Positions 1 to 8,850 of a stretch of 64,000 nt of DNA are shown here, piece after piece; position 1 is the first letter of the stretch, and every line of letters begins with the position of its first letter. The notes beneath the pieces were generated by a model, which saw nothing but the letters and a program-made list of their open reading frames with translations, searched no databases and was not told the DNA's origin. The stretch comes from JACOMY01 sp046233115 (GTDB taxonomy: Bacteria; Pseudomonadota; Alphaproteobacteria; Kiloniellales; JACOMY01). A program made the position numbers and the translations under genes. Where the stretch lies: positions 1 through 64,000 of the forward strand of contig JBJXHM010000008.1 of assembly GCA_046233115.1 (NCBI GenBank). The letters run 5' to 3'.

Positions 1-2
1 AC

Positions 3-395
3 CGTTTCGAGGGCGGGAGCGGGGCCGATACCCTACACCTCGCTTCCGGCGACGTCGCCTTCGGTGGTTCGGGTGGCGATTCTTTCGTCTTCAGCGGGGC
101 GCCGCTCGGCAACAACGGCACCGGCGGGCCGATCATTCGCGACTTCGACGGGGTGCTGGCCAATGCGGCCAATGGCGAGGACAAGCTGGTCTACGCGACC
201 GGTCTCGAAACCGGGGCTTTCGCCTACATTGGTGCGGCTGCCTTTTCCGGCGGCGGCAACTCCGAGGCGCGCTACGCCGGTCCGAGGCAGATTCAGGTGG
301 ACGAGGACGGCGACGGCACCATCGACCAGGCTTTCATCGTCGATGGAGTCACCGCGGCCAACCTGCTGACCTCGACCGATTTCGTCTGGCTCTAA
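3..395 (+). CDS. RTX protein, C-terminal end (5' cut by window)
   Basis: This is the last 130 residues of an RTX protein whose start lies before the window. The visible part begins inside GGSGAD-type repeats and continues into the C-terminal module shared by most RTX proteins here: an I-R-D-F-D-G segment, then N-G-E-D-K-L-V, then a G-N-S-E-A-R-Y strand, a D-x-D-G-D-G calcium loop, and a terminal D-F-V-W-L. This type of C-terminus is expected to carry the uncleaved type I secretion signal. Its closest relative in the window is the end of the VWA-RTX gene at 39274, with which it shares the G-A-P-L-G insertion and the V-D-G-V-T-A-A-N-L-L ending. Function beyond extracellular calcium binding cannot be stated. 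Confidence 0.88.
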   Translation, partial: RFEGGSGADTLHLASGDVAFGGSGGDSFVFSGAPLGNNGTGGPIIRDFDGVLANAANGEDKLVYATGLETGAFAYIGAAAFSGGGNSEARYAGPRQIQVDEDGDGTIDQAFIVDGVTAANLLTSTDFVWL

Positions 396-709
396 AGTGG
401 TTCGCCGATCAGGTGAAATCACCTGATCGCGTGAATCCTGCTCCAGGCTTCCAAGATCCGGCGCGCTCGCGGAATCGGAGTTCGGTGAGGTCTGGCATGG
501 GGTGGCCGACTTTCGATGTGCGGAGGTAAGGCTGTCGAAACTGTCGAGCACGCCGAGCTGTTTGAGTATTCGCGCATTGCTGGTTTTCGGCGCGAGAAGT
601 TCTCATGAGCGTCTTTAGTCTTGTCTTCTAGGTGACATCGTGCCGTCCTTGACCATCAGGAGGAGAAGGCCGCCGCCGGTCACCGAGCGGCCAAAGGGAG
701 AGAGTCGAC
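396..709. other. Intergenic gap between two RTX genes
   Basis: No credible gene is visible. The stretch holds the hairpin at 406-429 directly after the upstream stop codon. At its right end a purine-rich ribosome-binding site (AAAGGGAGAGAG, about 693-704) serves the GTG start at 710. The promoter of the 710 gene should lie here, but I cannot point to clear -35 and -10 boxes. Confidence 0.6.
406..429 (+). terminator. Terminator-like hairpin after RTX gene
   Basis: CGATCAGGTG (406-415) and CACCTGATCG (420-429) form a perfect 10-bp stem around the tetraloop AAAT, starting 10 nt after the stop codon at 395. No T-tract follows, so it may be a 3'-end stabilising hairpin rather than an intrinsic terminator. 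Confidence 0.5.
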
Positions 710-3223
710 GTGCCTCTTTACCTCGGGACCAGCGGCAACGACGCTTTGAGCGGCAGCAACCTTGCCGACACCATGCTCGGTGCCGGGGGCGACGACCGTC
801 TGTCGGGGCTCGACGGTGACGACTTCCTGCGTGGCGAGAGCGGCAACGACCTGTCGCTGTTCGGCGGCCTCGGCGACGATACGATCGACGGCGGTTCCGG
901 AATAGACGTCGGTCTGGACGGGGGCAGTGGCGCCGACACCCTGATCTCGGATGGCGATTTCGCCAGCGACAGCCTGCTGTTCGGCGGGTCGGGCAACGAT
1001 GTGTTGCTCGGCGATCGGGATACCTCCCTCTTCGGGGGGGATGGCGACGACAGCATCCTGGCCTCGGCGCTCAATTCCTGGCGTCTCTACGGCGGTTCCG
1101 GCAGCGACAGCTTGGTCGGATTTCTGCAGCTCTTCGGAGGCTCCTCCGCCGACCGGGTCCAAGGGAGCTTCTCGCTGTTCGGCGGCGAGGGTGACGACCT
1201 CGTTGTCGCAGTGGGCGCCAACACCGACGTGATCTATGGCGGTAGCGGCAACGATGAGATCCGCGGTAGCTCCGGCCGTGATGGTGGAGTCGTCGCCGGC
1301 AGCGGCGACGACCTCGTCCTCCTGGCGTCGGGGACTGACTTCGACGTCCTGGGCGGCGACGGAGACGACAGGATCTATGGTGGTGACGGACCGGAGTACT
1401 TCATCCGCGGCAACTCCGGGGCCGACAGCCTCTTCGGCGGTGCCGGCGACGACAGCGCCCTGTCCGGGAGCAGCGGGCCGGACCGCATCTTCGGCGGCAG
1501 TGGCCGGGATGCCTCCTTCAGTGGCGGCTCGGGTGCGGATCGCCTCTACGGCGGCAGCGGCGACGACAGCATCTTCTATGCTATCGTTGGCAACGACCGC
1601 TTCTTCGGCGGCGAGGGCGCGGACGCGACCTTCATTGGCGGGTCGGGTAGGGATCGCCTCTATGGCGGGTCAGGGGCCGACTCCTCCTTTCTGGGCGCGA
1701 GCGGTACCGACAGCCTTTTTGGTGGCTCCGGAGGCGATTCGGCGTTCTTTGGCGCTAGCGGCGCCGACCGGATCGACCTTGGCGCTTCTTCCGATCACGA
1801 CGCCTTCGGCGGCGACGGTGAGGATGCGCTCTATGGCGGGTCGGGGAAAGACCACCTGCTGTTCGGCGACGACGGCAACGACCACCTCTTCGGCGGCGCA
1901 GGGAGCGATAGCTCGCTCTACGGCGGCAGCGGCGACGACCGACTCTATGGCAGTGAGGGAGACGACCAGGCCCTCTTCGGGGGCGAGGGGAAAGACGGCC
2001 TCTACGGCGGTGCGGGCGCCGACGGCCTGTTCGGCGACGGCGGCGACGACAGCCTGCGCGGCGAGGAGGGCGACGATCTTCTGGTCGGCGGGGCAGGTGA
2101 CGACACCATCCTCGCAGGCGCGGGTGACGATTTCGTCGTCGCCAATTCCGGCCGCGACCGCATCGTCGGCGGCAGCGGCAGCGACACCATCGGCGGTGGC
2201 AGCGGCAACGACCGCCTGAACGGCGGCAACGGTGTGGATACCGCTTTCGGCGCGGTGGGCAACGACACCTTCATCGTCGACACCGCGGGCGATCGGGTGC
2301 TGGAGAGCGCCGGCGGCGGCGACGACGTGGTGCGCTGCAACGCGCGCGCCTTCTCGCTGGAGGTCGGCTCCTTCGGTCATGTCGAGCGGGTGATCGTGAA
2401 CGAGGGCGTGGGCGGGGCCGAGCTGCGCGGCAACGGCTATGCCAACACCCTGCTGGGTGCCAGCGGCGACGACCGCCTGTTCGGCGGCAGCGGCGCCGAC
2501 ATCCTGAACGGCAACGGGGGCATCGACGTGGGGGGCGGCGGCTCCGGCGACGACACCTTCGTGGTGGACGATGCGGCCGACCGGGTGCGCGAGTTCTCGG
2601 GCGGTGGCGTTGACCTGGTGCGCGCCGAGGTGAGCTACACCCTGCCGGACGGTTCGGCGGCCGCCTATATCGAGACCCTGCGCCTGCAGGGCGGCAAGGG
2701 CGACATCGACGGCACCGGCAACAGTCTGGACAACACGGTCGAGGGCAACAGCGGTGCCAACCGACTGGCCGGCAATCAGGGCAGTGACCGGGTGGTCGGT
2801 GGCCTGGGCGACGACAGGCTCTTCGGTGGCGCGGAGTCCGACCGTCTGGAAGGCGAGAGCGGGGCCGATACCCTGTCACTGGGCAAGGACGATCGTGCCT
2901 TCGGCGGCTCGGGTCAGGACTGGTTCCTCTTCGGCGGTGGACTGGGTACGGGCGGCCAGGTGATCCGGGACTTCGACGGGCTCAGCCTGAACGGGGCTAA
3001 CGGCGAGGACCGCTTCGTCTTCAGGACCGGGTTGGAGGTCGGCAGCTTCACCTACATCGAGGCCGCGGCCTTCACCGGCGGCGGCAACAGCGAGGCCCGC
3101 TTTGCCGGATCGCGGGCGTTGGAGGTAGACCGGGACGGCGACGGCAGCGCCGACGTCTTCGTGCTGGTCGACGGCCTCAGCAGCGCCGGGCAACTCACCG
3201 CCACAGACTTCCTCTGGCAGTAG
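710..3223 (+). CDS. RTX calcium-binding repeat protein (837 aa)
   Basis: This is an extracellular calcium-binding repeat protein with no recognisable catalytic domain. The N-terminal cap reads P-L-Y-L-G-T-S-G-N-D. Residues from about 20 to 480 are an array alternating 9-mers such as GRDRLYGGS with 10-mers such as GADSSFLGAS. From about residue 480 comes the C-terminal module, with NDTFIVDT near 518 and DFDG near 754, ending in D-F-L-W-Q. The start is GTG at 710, preceded by AAAGGGAGAGAG; no signal peptide is visible, as expected for type I secretion. The last ~1.08 kb is almost identical to the end of the 6261 gene. It heads a run of three similar genes (710, 3316, 6261) with related caps. 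Role could be surface layer, matrix or adhesion. Confidence 0.9.
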   Translation: MPLYLGTSGNDALSGSNLADTMLGAGGDDRLSGLDGDDFLRGESGNDLSLFGGLGDDTIDGGSGIDVGLDGGSGADTLISDGDFASDSLLFGGSGNDVLLGDRDTSLFGGDGDDSILASALNSWRLYGGSGSDSLVGFLQLFGGSSADRVQGSFSLFGGEGDDLVVAVGANTDVIYGGSGNDEIRGSSGRDGGVVAGSGDDLVLLASGTDFDVLGGDGDDRIYGGDGPEYFIRGNSGADSLFGGAGDDSALSGSSGPDRIFGGSGRDASFSGGSGADRLYGGSGDDSIFYAIVGNDRFFGGEGADATFIGGSGRDRLYGGSGADSSFLGASGTDSLFGGSGGDSAFFGASGADRIDLGASSDHDAFGGDGEDALYGGSGKDHLLFGDDGNDHLFGGAGSDSSLYGGSGDDRLYGSEGDDQALFGGEGKDGLYGGAGADGLFGDGGDDSLRGEEGDDLLVGGAGDDTILAGAGDDFVVANSGRDRIVGGSGSDTIGGGSGNDRLNGGNGVDTAFGAVGNDTFIVDTAGDRVLESAGGGDDVVRCNARAFSLEVGSFGHVERVIVNEGVGGAELRGNGYANTLLGASGDDRLFGGSGADILNGNGGIDVGGGGSGDDTFVVDDAADRVREFSGGGVDLVRAEVSYTLPDGSAAAYIETLRLQGGKGDIDGTGNSLDNTVEGNSGANRLAGNQGSDRVVGGLGDDRLFGGAESDRLEGESGADTLSLGKDDRAFGGSGQDWFLFGGGLGTGGQVIRDFDGLSLNGANGEDRFVFRTGLEVGSFTYIEAAAFTGGGNSEARFAGSRALEVDRDGDGSADVFVLVDGLSSAGQLTATDFLWQ
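2148..3223 (+). repeat. Near-identical 1.08-kb duplication, copy 1
   Basis: This tract matches 7723-8798 at a constant offset of 5575 bp with only about four to five base differences seen by eye (for example around 2227, 2311, 2364 and 2531). Similarity drops sharply on both sides and stops at the stop codon. It encodes the whole C-terminal module. The pattern suggests recent duplication or gene conversion. Confidence 0.85.
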
Positions 3224-3243
3224 CTGGTAGTCTCACTCTCGAA

Positions 3244-3271
3244 AACAAAGCCTAAATCCGAGTGCTTTGTT
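3244..3271 (+). terminator. Hairpin between RTX genes
   Basis: AACAAAGC (3244-3251) pairs with GCTTTGTT (3264-3271) across a 12-nt loop, 20 nt after the stop of the 710 gene and ahead of the next RTX gene. It could be a weak terminator or an mRNA-processing structure. Confidence 0.4.
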
Positions 3272-3315
3272 GCGGGGCAAAGGAAAGTGAAGAAGCCGCA
3301 GGGGGGGATGATGCC

Positions 3316-6078
3316 ATGGGACTTTACCTGGGGACCAGCGGCAACGACTCCTTGAACGGTAGTCTGCTTTCCGACACCATCTTCGGCCAGCAGGGTGCCG
3401 ATCAGCTCAGAGGCTTTGGCGGCGATGACTGGCTGCGCGGCGACCAAGGCGATGATTATTCGCTGTTTGGAGGGGACGGCAACGATTCCATCGATGCCGG
3501 TGCGGGTTACGACTCTGCGATCGATGGGGGAAGCGGCGCCGACATTATCGTCACTGATGGCGACAGTTGGACCGACAGCCTTGTCTTCGGCGGGTCCGGC
3601 GACGACACCATCCTTGCGGACAATGACAGCCTGCTGTTCGGCGGCGGGGGGAACGACAGCATCTTCGCCTCGACGGCCAACGCAGCCCGGCTCTACGGCG
3701 GCTCCGGAGCGGACAGGCTGAACGGAGAGCGCTTGATCTTCGGCGGCAGCGACCACGATATCCTCAGCGGTGTCTCCACCCTGTACGGCGACGAGGGTGA
3801 CGACATGATCTATGGCGTCGCCGGGGTGGCGACCGGCGGTTCCGTGATCAGCCCAAGCGGATTTTTTGGAGGCCTCGGCAACGACAGTCTCTTCGGCGAA
3901 CACGTGAGGGCGTTTGACTTCTTCGGTGGCAGCGGCGATGACGTACTGCAAGGCTACGAACGCATCTTCTTTTTCCACGGCGGCAGCGGTGATGACGTCA
4001 TCAGGGGAGGCTCCGGCTTCGATGGCGAGGTCTTTGGGAGCGAGGGCAACGACACCCTGATCCTGGGTGACGGTACAGACGTGGACAACGCTGGCGGCAG
4101 GGGCGCAGATCGCGTCTTCGGCGGCAGCGGGGCCGACGTGGCCCTGTTCGGCGACGAAGGTCCGGACAGCCTCTACGGGGATAGCGGCGACGACAGCTTT
4201 CTGTCTGGCCGCACTGGCCCTGACAGCGTCTTCGGAGGCGACGGCGACGACCTTGGTCTCTCTGGGGGCCTCGGCGACGACCGGGTTTCGGGTGACAGCG
4301 GTGACGATCGCGCCTTGGACGGTGATGATGACGATGATCGTCTCTATGGCGGCACCGGCAAGGACGACTCGCTTTTCGGGGGTTCGGGCAGCGACAGCCT
4401 CTTCGGTGGCGACGACGCGGACGGCAGGCTCTTCGGCGACAGTGGAGCGGACAGGCTCTACGGCGGCGACGGAGACGATAGCCTCTTCTATGGTTTCCTG
4501 CAGAACGATCGCCTTTTCGGCGGTCGCGGTGTCGACCAGTTCCTGAACGGCGGCTCCGGCAACGACCGCGTCTATGGCGACGGTGGCGGCGACAGCAACC
4601 TGCGCGGTGGCAGCGGCCAGGATCTGATCTTCGGAGGCACCGGCGGCGACTTCTTGCTCGATGGGCAGTTGGGGGACGATTCGCTCTTCGGCGGCAATGG
4701 CGACGACAGCGTCGTCCAGGGGGGCGACGGTGCCGATCTCCTCTTCGGCGGCTCCGGTAACGACGCCTCTCTGCGCGGTGGTTCCGGCCAGGATCGGGTC
4801 TATGGCGACAGTGGAAGCGACCAGGCTCACGGAGGCAGCGGTGACGACGAGCTCTTCGGCGGAGACGGCAACGATCTGTCGCTCTATGGCGGCGACGGTG
4901 ACGACGCGGTGCGCGGGCAGAGCGGCGACGACCGGCTCTTCGGCGACAGCGGCCGCGATACGGTCTTCGGCGGTACCGGCGACGACAGCCTCTATGGCGG
5001 CCAGGGCAACGACCGGCTGGGCGGCGGCAGTGGCGTGGATCTGCTCGAGGCCGGGATCGGCTCGGACCGTCTGAACGGCGGATCCGGCGCCGACACGGCT
5101 GCCGGCGGCGTCGCCAACGACACCTTCATCGTCGATACCGCAGCCGACGTGGTGCGCGAGAGCGCTGCCGGCGGCTTCGAGGACGTGATCCGTTCCGATG
5201 CCCAGGCCTACAGCCTGGCTGGCGGCCTGGAGGGCCACGCGGAACGCGCCAACATCAACAGCGCGGTCAGTGGCGGCAGCCTGATCGGAAACGAGTTCGC
5301 AAACACCCTGGTCGGCAACCGCGACGGCAACCTGCTGCAGGGGAACAGCGGCGGCGACATCCTGAACGGCCGCGACGGCGGCGACAGCCTGATCGGCAAC
5401 AGCGGCGACGACACCTTCGTGGTCGATACCCAGAGCGACCGGATGATCGAGATCTCGGGGCAGGGTGTCGACCTCGTCCGCGCGGAGGTCGACTTTACCC
5501 TGCCGGGCGGTATCGAGGGCGTTGTGGAAGACCTGCGCATGCAGGGTGGCAAGGGCGACCTGGACGGAAGCGGCAACGCCCTGGACAACGGCATCGAGGG
5601 CAACACGGGCGCCAACGACCTGCGCGGGCGCGGCGGCGACGACCTGGTCGAAGGCAAGCTGGGCGACGACCGTCTGTATGGCGGTGCCGGCGACGATCGT
5701 TTGGAGGGCGGAAGCGGGTCCGACACCCTGGCGATGACCGACGACGACCGTGCCTTCGGCGGCTCGGGTCAGGACTGGTTCCTGTTCGGCGCTGCTCTGG
5801 CTACGGGCGACCAGGTGATCCAGGACTTCGACGGGGTGAGCCTGAACGGGGCGGACGGCGAGGACCTTTTCGTCTTCAGGACCGGGCTGGAGGTCGGCAG
5901 CTTCACCTACATCGAGGCCGCGGCCTTCTCCGGCGGCGGCAACAGCGAGGCGCGCTTTGCCGGCTCGCACGCGCTGGAGGTGGACCGGGACGGCAACGGC
6001 AGCGCCGACGTCTTCGTGCTGGTCGACGGCCTCAGCAGCGCCGGGCAGCTCACCGCTACAGACTTTCTCTGGCAGTAA
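3316..6078 (+). CDS. RTX calcium-binding repeat protein (920 aa)
   Basis: This is the second gene of the 710/3316/6261 trio, sharing the cap G-L-Y-L-G-T-S-G-N-D. I start it at ATG 3316 because this matches the caps of its two neighbours and has a G-rich ribosome-binding site close by; an in-frame start at 3262 would add 18 residues unlike any paralog. The array to about residue 580 is less regular than in its neighbours, with D-rich loops such as DGDDDDDR near 335. The C-terminal module begins with NDTFIVDT near 600 and ends D-F-L-W-Q. Its last ~110 residues resemble those of 710 and 6261 but are clearly diverged at DNA level, so this copy did not take part in the recent conversion. Confidence 0.89.
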   Translation: MGLYLGTSGNDSLNGSLLSDTIFGQQGADQLRGFGGDDWLRGDQGDDYSLFGGDGNDSIDAGAGYDSAIDGGSGADIIVTDGDSWTDSLVFGGSGDDTILADNDSLLFGGGGNDSIFASTANAARLYGGSGADRLNGERLIFGGSDHDILSGVSTLYGDEGDDMIYGVAGVATGGSVISPSGFFGGLGNDSLFGEHVRAFDFFGGSGDDVLQGYERIFFFHGGSGDDVIRGGSGFDGEVFGSEGNDTLILGDGTDVDNAGGRGADRVFGGSGADVALFGDEGPDSLYGDSGDDSFLSGRTGPDSVFGGDGDDLGLSGGLGDDRVSGDSGDDRALDGDDDDDRLYGGTGKDDSLFGGSGSDSLFGGDDADGRLFGDSGADRLYGGDGDDSLFYGFLQNDRLFGGRGVDQFLNGGSGNDRVYGDGGGDSNLRGGSGQDLIFGGTGGDFLLDGQLGDDSLFGGNGDDSVVQGGDGADLLFGGSGNDASLRGGSGQDRVYGDSGSDQAHGGSGDDELFGGDGNDLSLYGGDGDDAVRGQSGDDRLFGDSGRDTVFGGTGDDSLYGGQGNDRLGGGSGVDLLEAGIGSDRLNGGSGADTAAGGVANDTFIVDTAADVVRESAAGGFEDVIRSDAQAYSLAGGLEGHAERANINSAVSGGSLIGNEFANTLVGNRDGNLLQGNSGGDILNGRDGGDSLIGNSGDDTFVVDTQSDRMIEISGQGVDLVRAEVDFTLPGGIEGVVEDLRMQGGKGDLDGSGNALDNGIEGNTGANDLRGRGGDDLVEGKLGDDRLYGGAGDDRLEGGSGSDTLAMTDDDRAFGGSGQDWFLFGAALATGDQVIQDFDGVSLNGADGEDLFVFRTGLEVGSFTYIEAAAFSGGGNSEARFAGSHALEVDRDGNGSADVFVLVDGLSSAGQLTATDFLWQ

Positions 6079-6206
6079 AAAGGCACGCGACCTTGGCGGC
6101 TGATGCTTTCTTAGATGGAGCGGTGCTGCAGTTCGTCTCCTATTGGAAAGTAATTATGATTCTTAGTTCTTGTTGAAGTTTGGCCAACTCAGTAAGCTGC
6201 GGCCCT

Positions 6207-6224
6207 CGGCACGGCGTTGTGCCG
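6207..6224 (+). promoter_or_regulatory. Small inverted repeat before RTX gene
   Basis: CGGCAC (6207-6212) and GTGCCG (6219-6224) are inverted arms around a 6-nt loop, about 37 nt before the ATG at 6261. It lies in the leader, so a regulatory role is possible; it may also be chance in GC-rich DNA. Confidence 0.25.
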
Positions 6225-6260
6225 TCGAAGACAAAAATGAAGCGGTGAGGATGCCCGTCT

Positions 6261-8798
6261 ATGGGGCTTTACCTGGGGACCAGCGGCAACGATACGCTGA
6301 CCGGCGCGACGCTGGATGACAGCATCTTCGGGCTAGCCGGCGACGACCGCCTCGGCGGGCTCAGCGGCCATGACACCCTATACGGCGGGTCGGGGAGCGA
6401 CCTCGGCCTCTTCGGCGGTGCTGGCGACGACACCGTCTTTGGCGGCAGTGCCGGCGATCGCTATTTCTACGGCGGCGTGGGGACGGACCGGCTCTTCGGC
6501 GACGTTGGTTTCGACGCACGCTTCAGCGGCGGCAGCGGGGCCGATCTGATCTTCGGCGGCAGCGGCGACGACACCATTCTCAGCGGCTCGACCGGCAATG
6601 ATGGCCTTTACGGCGGCTCCGGCGACGACCGACTTCTCTTCGGGGCTGCCGGCAGGGATAGTCTCTTCGGTGGCGCCGGCAACGACACCAGCCTCTTTGG
6701 CGACAGCGGTGACGACCGCATCGTGCTGGGAGAGGGCGCCGACCTGGCGGCCTACGGTGCAGTGGGCGACGATCTTCTGTGTGGCGACAGCGGCGCCGAC
6801 AGATCGCTCTTCGGTGCCAGCGGCGCCGATCGGCTCTATGGCGGCAGCGGCGGCGACGGCTTCTTCTACGGCGGCGAGGGGGCGGACCGTCTCTATGGCG
6901 GTGCTGGCGCCGATGACCGCTTCAGCGGCGGCAGTGGGGCCGACCTCATCTTCGGCGACAGCGGCGACGATGCCGTGTTCAACGGCGTGACCGGTGACGA
7001 CGGCCTCTACGGCGGCTCCGGCCGCGATCGTTATCTCTTCGGCGGCAGCGGCCGGGACAGCCTGTTCGGCGGTGCCGGGGACGACACCAGCCTGTTCGGC
7101 GGCAGCGCCGACGACCGCATCGTGCTGGGCGCTGGCGCGGACCTCGCGATCTTCGGCGAGGATGGCGACGACCAGCTCTATGGCGAGAGCGGTGCGGAGC
7201 GCTCGCTCTTTGGTGCCGGCGGCGCGGACCAGGTCTTTGGTGGCAGCGGTGGCGACGGCTTCTTCTACGGCGGCGAGGGGGGCGACCGGCTCTATGGCGG
7301 CGCTGGCGCCGACGACCGCATCAGCGGCGGCAGCGGGGCCGACCTGATCTTCGGCGACAGCGGCGACGATGCCGTGTTCAACGGCGTGACCGGCCACGAT
7401 GGCCTCTATGGTGGTTCCGGAAGCGATCGCTACCTTTTCGGGGGCAGCGGCCAGGACGGCCTGTTCGGCGACGCCGGCGACGACACCAGCCTGTTCGGCG
7501 GCACCGGCGACGACCGTCTCTACGGCGGTGCCGGTGCGGACGTGAAGCTTCAGGGCGACGAGGGCCTGGACTGGCTCTTTGGCGGCGAGGGGGCCGACCT
7601 GCTCTATGGCGGTAGCGGCGACGACAGCCTGCGGGGCGAAGCGGACGACGACCAGCTCTACGGCGACGATGGCGCCGACCTGCTGTTCGGTGCTGACGGC
7701 GACGATAGAATCGCCGGCGGCTCCGGCCGCGACCGCATCGTCGGCGGCAGCGGCAGCGACACCATCGGCGGTGGCAGCGGCAACGACCGCCTGAACGGCG
7801 GCAGCGGTGTGGATACCGCTTTCGGCGCGGTGGGCAACGACACCTTCATCGTCGACACCGCGGGCGATCGGGTGCTGGAGAGCGCTGGCGGCGGCGACGA
7901 CGTGGTGCGCTGCAACGCGCGCGCCTTCTCGCTGGAGGGCGGCTCCTTCGGTCATGTCGAGCGGGTGATCGTGAACGAGGGCGTGGGCGGGGCCGAGCTG
8001 CGCGGCAACGGCTATGCCAACACCCTGCTGGGTGCCAGCGGCGACGACCGCCTGTTCGGCGGCAGCGGCGCCGACATCCTGAACGGCAACGGGGGCATCG
8101 ACGTGGGGGTCGGCGGCTCCGGCGACGACACCTTCGTGGTGGACGATGCGGCCGACCGGGTGCGCGAGTTCTCGGGCGGTGGCGTTGACCTGGTGCGCGC
8201 CGAGGTGAGCTACACCCTGCCGGACGGTTCGGCGGCCGCCTATATCGAGACCCTGCGCCTGCAGGGCGGCAAGGGCGACATCGACGGCACCGGCAACAGT
8301 CTGGACAACACGGTCGAGGGCAACAGCGGTGCCAACCGACTGGCCGGCAATCAGGGCAGTGACCGGGTGGTCGGTGGCCTGGGCGACGACAGGCTCTTCG
8401 GTGGCGCGGAGTCCGACCGTCTGGAAGGCGAGAGCGGGGCCGATACCCTGTCACTGGGCAAGGACGATCGTGCCTTCGGCGGCTCGGGTCAGGACTGGTT
8501 CCTCTTCGGCGGTGGACTGGGTACGGGCGGCCAGGTGATCCGGGACTTCGACGGGCTCAGCCTGAACGGGGCTAACGGCGAGGACCGCTTCGTCTTCAGG
8601 ACCGGGTTGGAGGTCGGCAGCTTCACCTACATCGAGGCCGCGGCCTTCACCGGCGGCGGCAACAGCGAGGCCCGCTTTGCCGGATCGCGGGCGTTGGAGG
8701 TAGACCGGGACGGCGACGGCAGCGCCGACGTCTTCGTGCTGGTCGACGGCCTCAGCAGCGCCGGGCAACTCACCGCCACAGACTTCCTCTGGCAGTAG
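6261..8798 (+). CDS. RTX calcium-binding repeat protein (845 aa)
   Basis: The start is ATG 6261 after GGTGAGGATGCCCGTCT. The cap is G-L-Y-L-G-T-S-G-N-D. Residues of about 65 to 420 contain a higher-order repeat of 133 residues (399 bp), visible through recurring landmarks such as F-F-Y-G-G-E-G and D-A-V-F-N-G-V-T-G. The C-terminal module (488-845) is nearly identical to that of the 710 gene. No enzyme or adhesion domain is seen. The methyltransferase gene downstream starts only 52 bp after the stop, so the two could share a transcript, although their functions look unrelated. Confidence 0.9.
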   Translation: MGLYLGTSGNDTLTGATLDDSIFGLAGDDRLGGLSGHDTLYGGSGSDLGLFGGAGDDTVFGGSAGDRYFYGGVGTDRLFGDVGFDARFSGGSGADLIFGGSGDDTILSGSTGNDGLYGGSGDDRLLFGAAGRDSLFGGAGNDTSLFGDSGDDRIVLGEGADLAAYGAVGDDLLCGDSGADRSLFGASGADRLYGGSGGDGFFYGGEGADRLYGGAGADDRFSGGSGADLIFGDSGDDAVFNGVTGDDGLYGGSGRDRYLFGGSGRDSLFGGAGDDTSLFGGSADDRIVLGAGADLAIFGEDGDDQLYGESGAERSLFGAGGADQVFGGSGGDGFFYGGEGGDRLYGGAGADDRISGGSGADLIFGDSGDDAVFNGVTGHDGLYGGSGSDRYLFGGSGQDGLFGDAGDDTSLFGGTGDDRLYGGAGADVKLQGDEGLDWLFGGEGADLLYGGSGDDSLRGEADDDQLYGDDGADLLFGADGDDRIAGGSGRDRIVGGSGSDTIGGGSGNDRLNGGSGVDTAFGAVGNDTFIVDTAGDRVLESAGGGDDVVRCNARAFSLEGGSFGHVERVIVNEGVGGAELRGNGYANTLLGASGDDRLFGGSGADILNGNGGIDVGVGGSGDDTFVVDDAADRVREFSGGGVDLVRAEVSYTLPDGSAAAYIETLRLQGGKGDIDGTGNSLDNTVEGNSGANRLAGNQGSDRVVGGLGDDRLFGGAESDRLEGESGADTLSLGKDDRAFGGSGQDWFLFGGGLGTGGQVIRDFDGLSLNGANGEDRFVFRTGLEVGSFTYIEAAAFTGGGNSEARFAGSRALEVDRDGDGSADVFVLVDGLSSAGQLTATDFLWQ
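6459..7520 (+). repeat. 399-bp super-repeat inside RTX array (about 2.7 copies)
   Basis: The motif TTCTAC falls at 6465, 6864 and 7263, and the T/ATCAGCGGCGG landmark at 6522, 6921 and 7320, so the period is exactly 399 bp in both steps. 399 bp equals seven 57-bp units (133 residues = 7 x 19). The third copy breaks off near 7520. Copies two and three are more alike than either is to copy one. Confidence 0.82.
7723..8798 (+). repeat. Near-identical 1.08-kb duplication, copy 2
   Basis: This is the partner of 2148-3223. The sequence after the stop codon (GGCCGGCTTG here, CTGGTAGTCT there) is unrelated, so the shared tract ends exactly at the end of the coding region. Confidence 0.85.
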
Positions 8799-8850
8799 GG
8801 CCGGCTTGTCCGCTATAGGCGAGAGACGGCGGATTGAGGAACCTGATGCG

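Noticed and set aside
3052..5970. A 972-codon open frame antisense to the 3316-6078 RTX gene, rich in A, V and E
   Set aside because: It arises because the repeated GGC/GAC codons of the sense strand give no stops on the other strand. It has no ribosome-binding site, no domain and does not respect the boundaries of the sense gene. The same holds for antisense frames in all other RTX genes.
6378..7955. Long antisense open frame in the 6261 gene
   Set aside because: It is a shadow of the repeats; its composition mirrors the sense array and it has no independent start signals.
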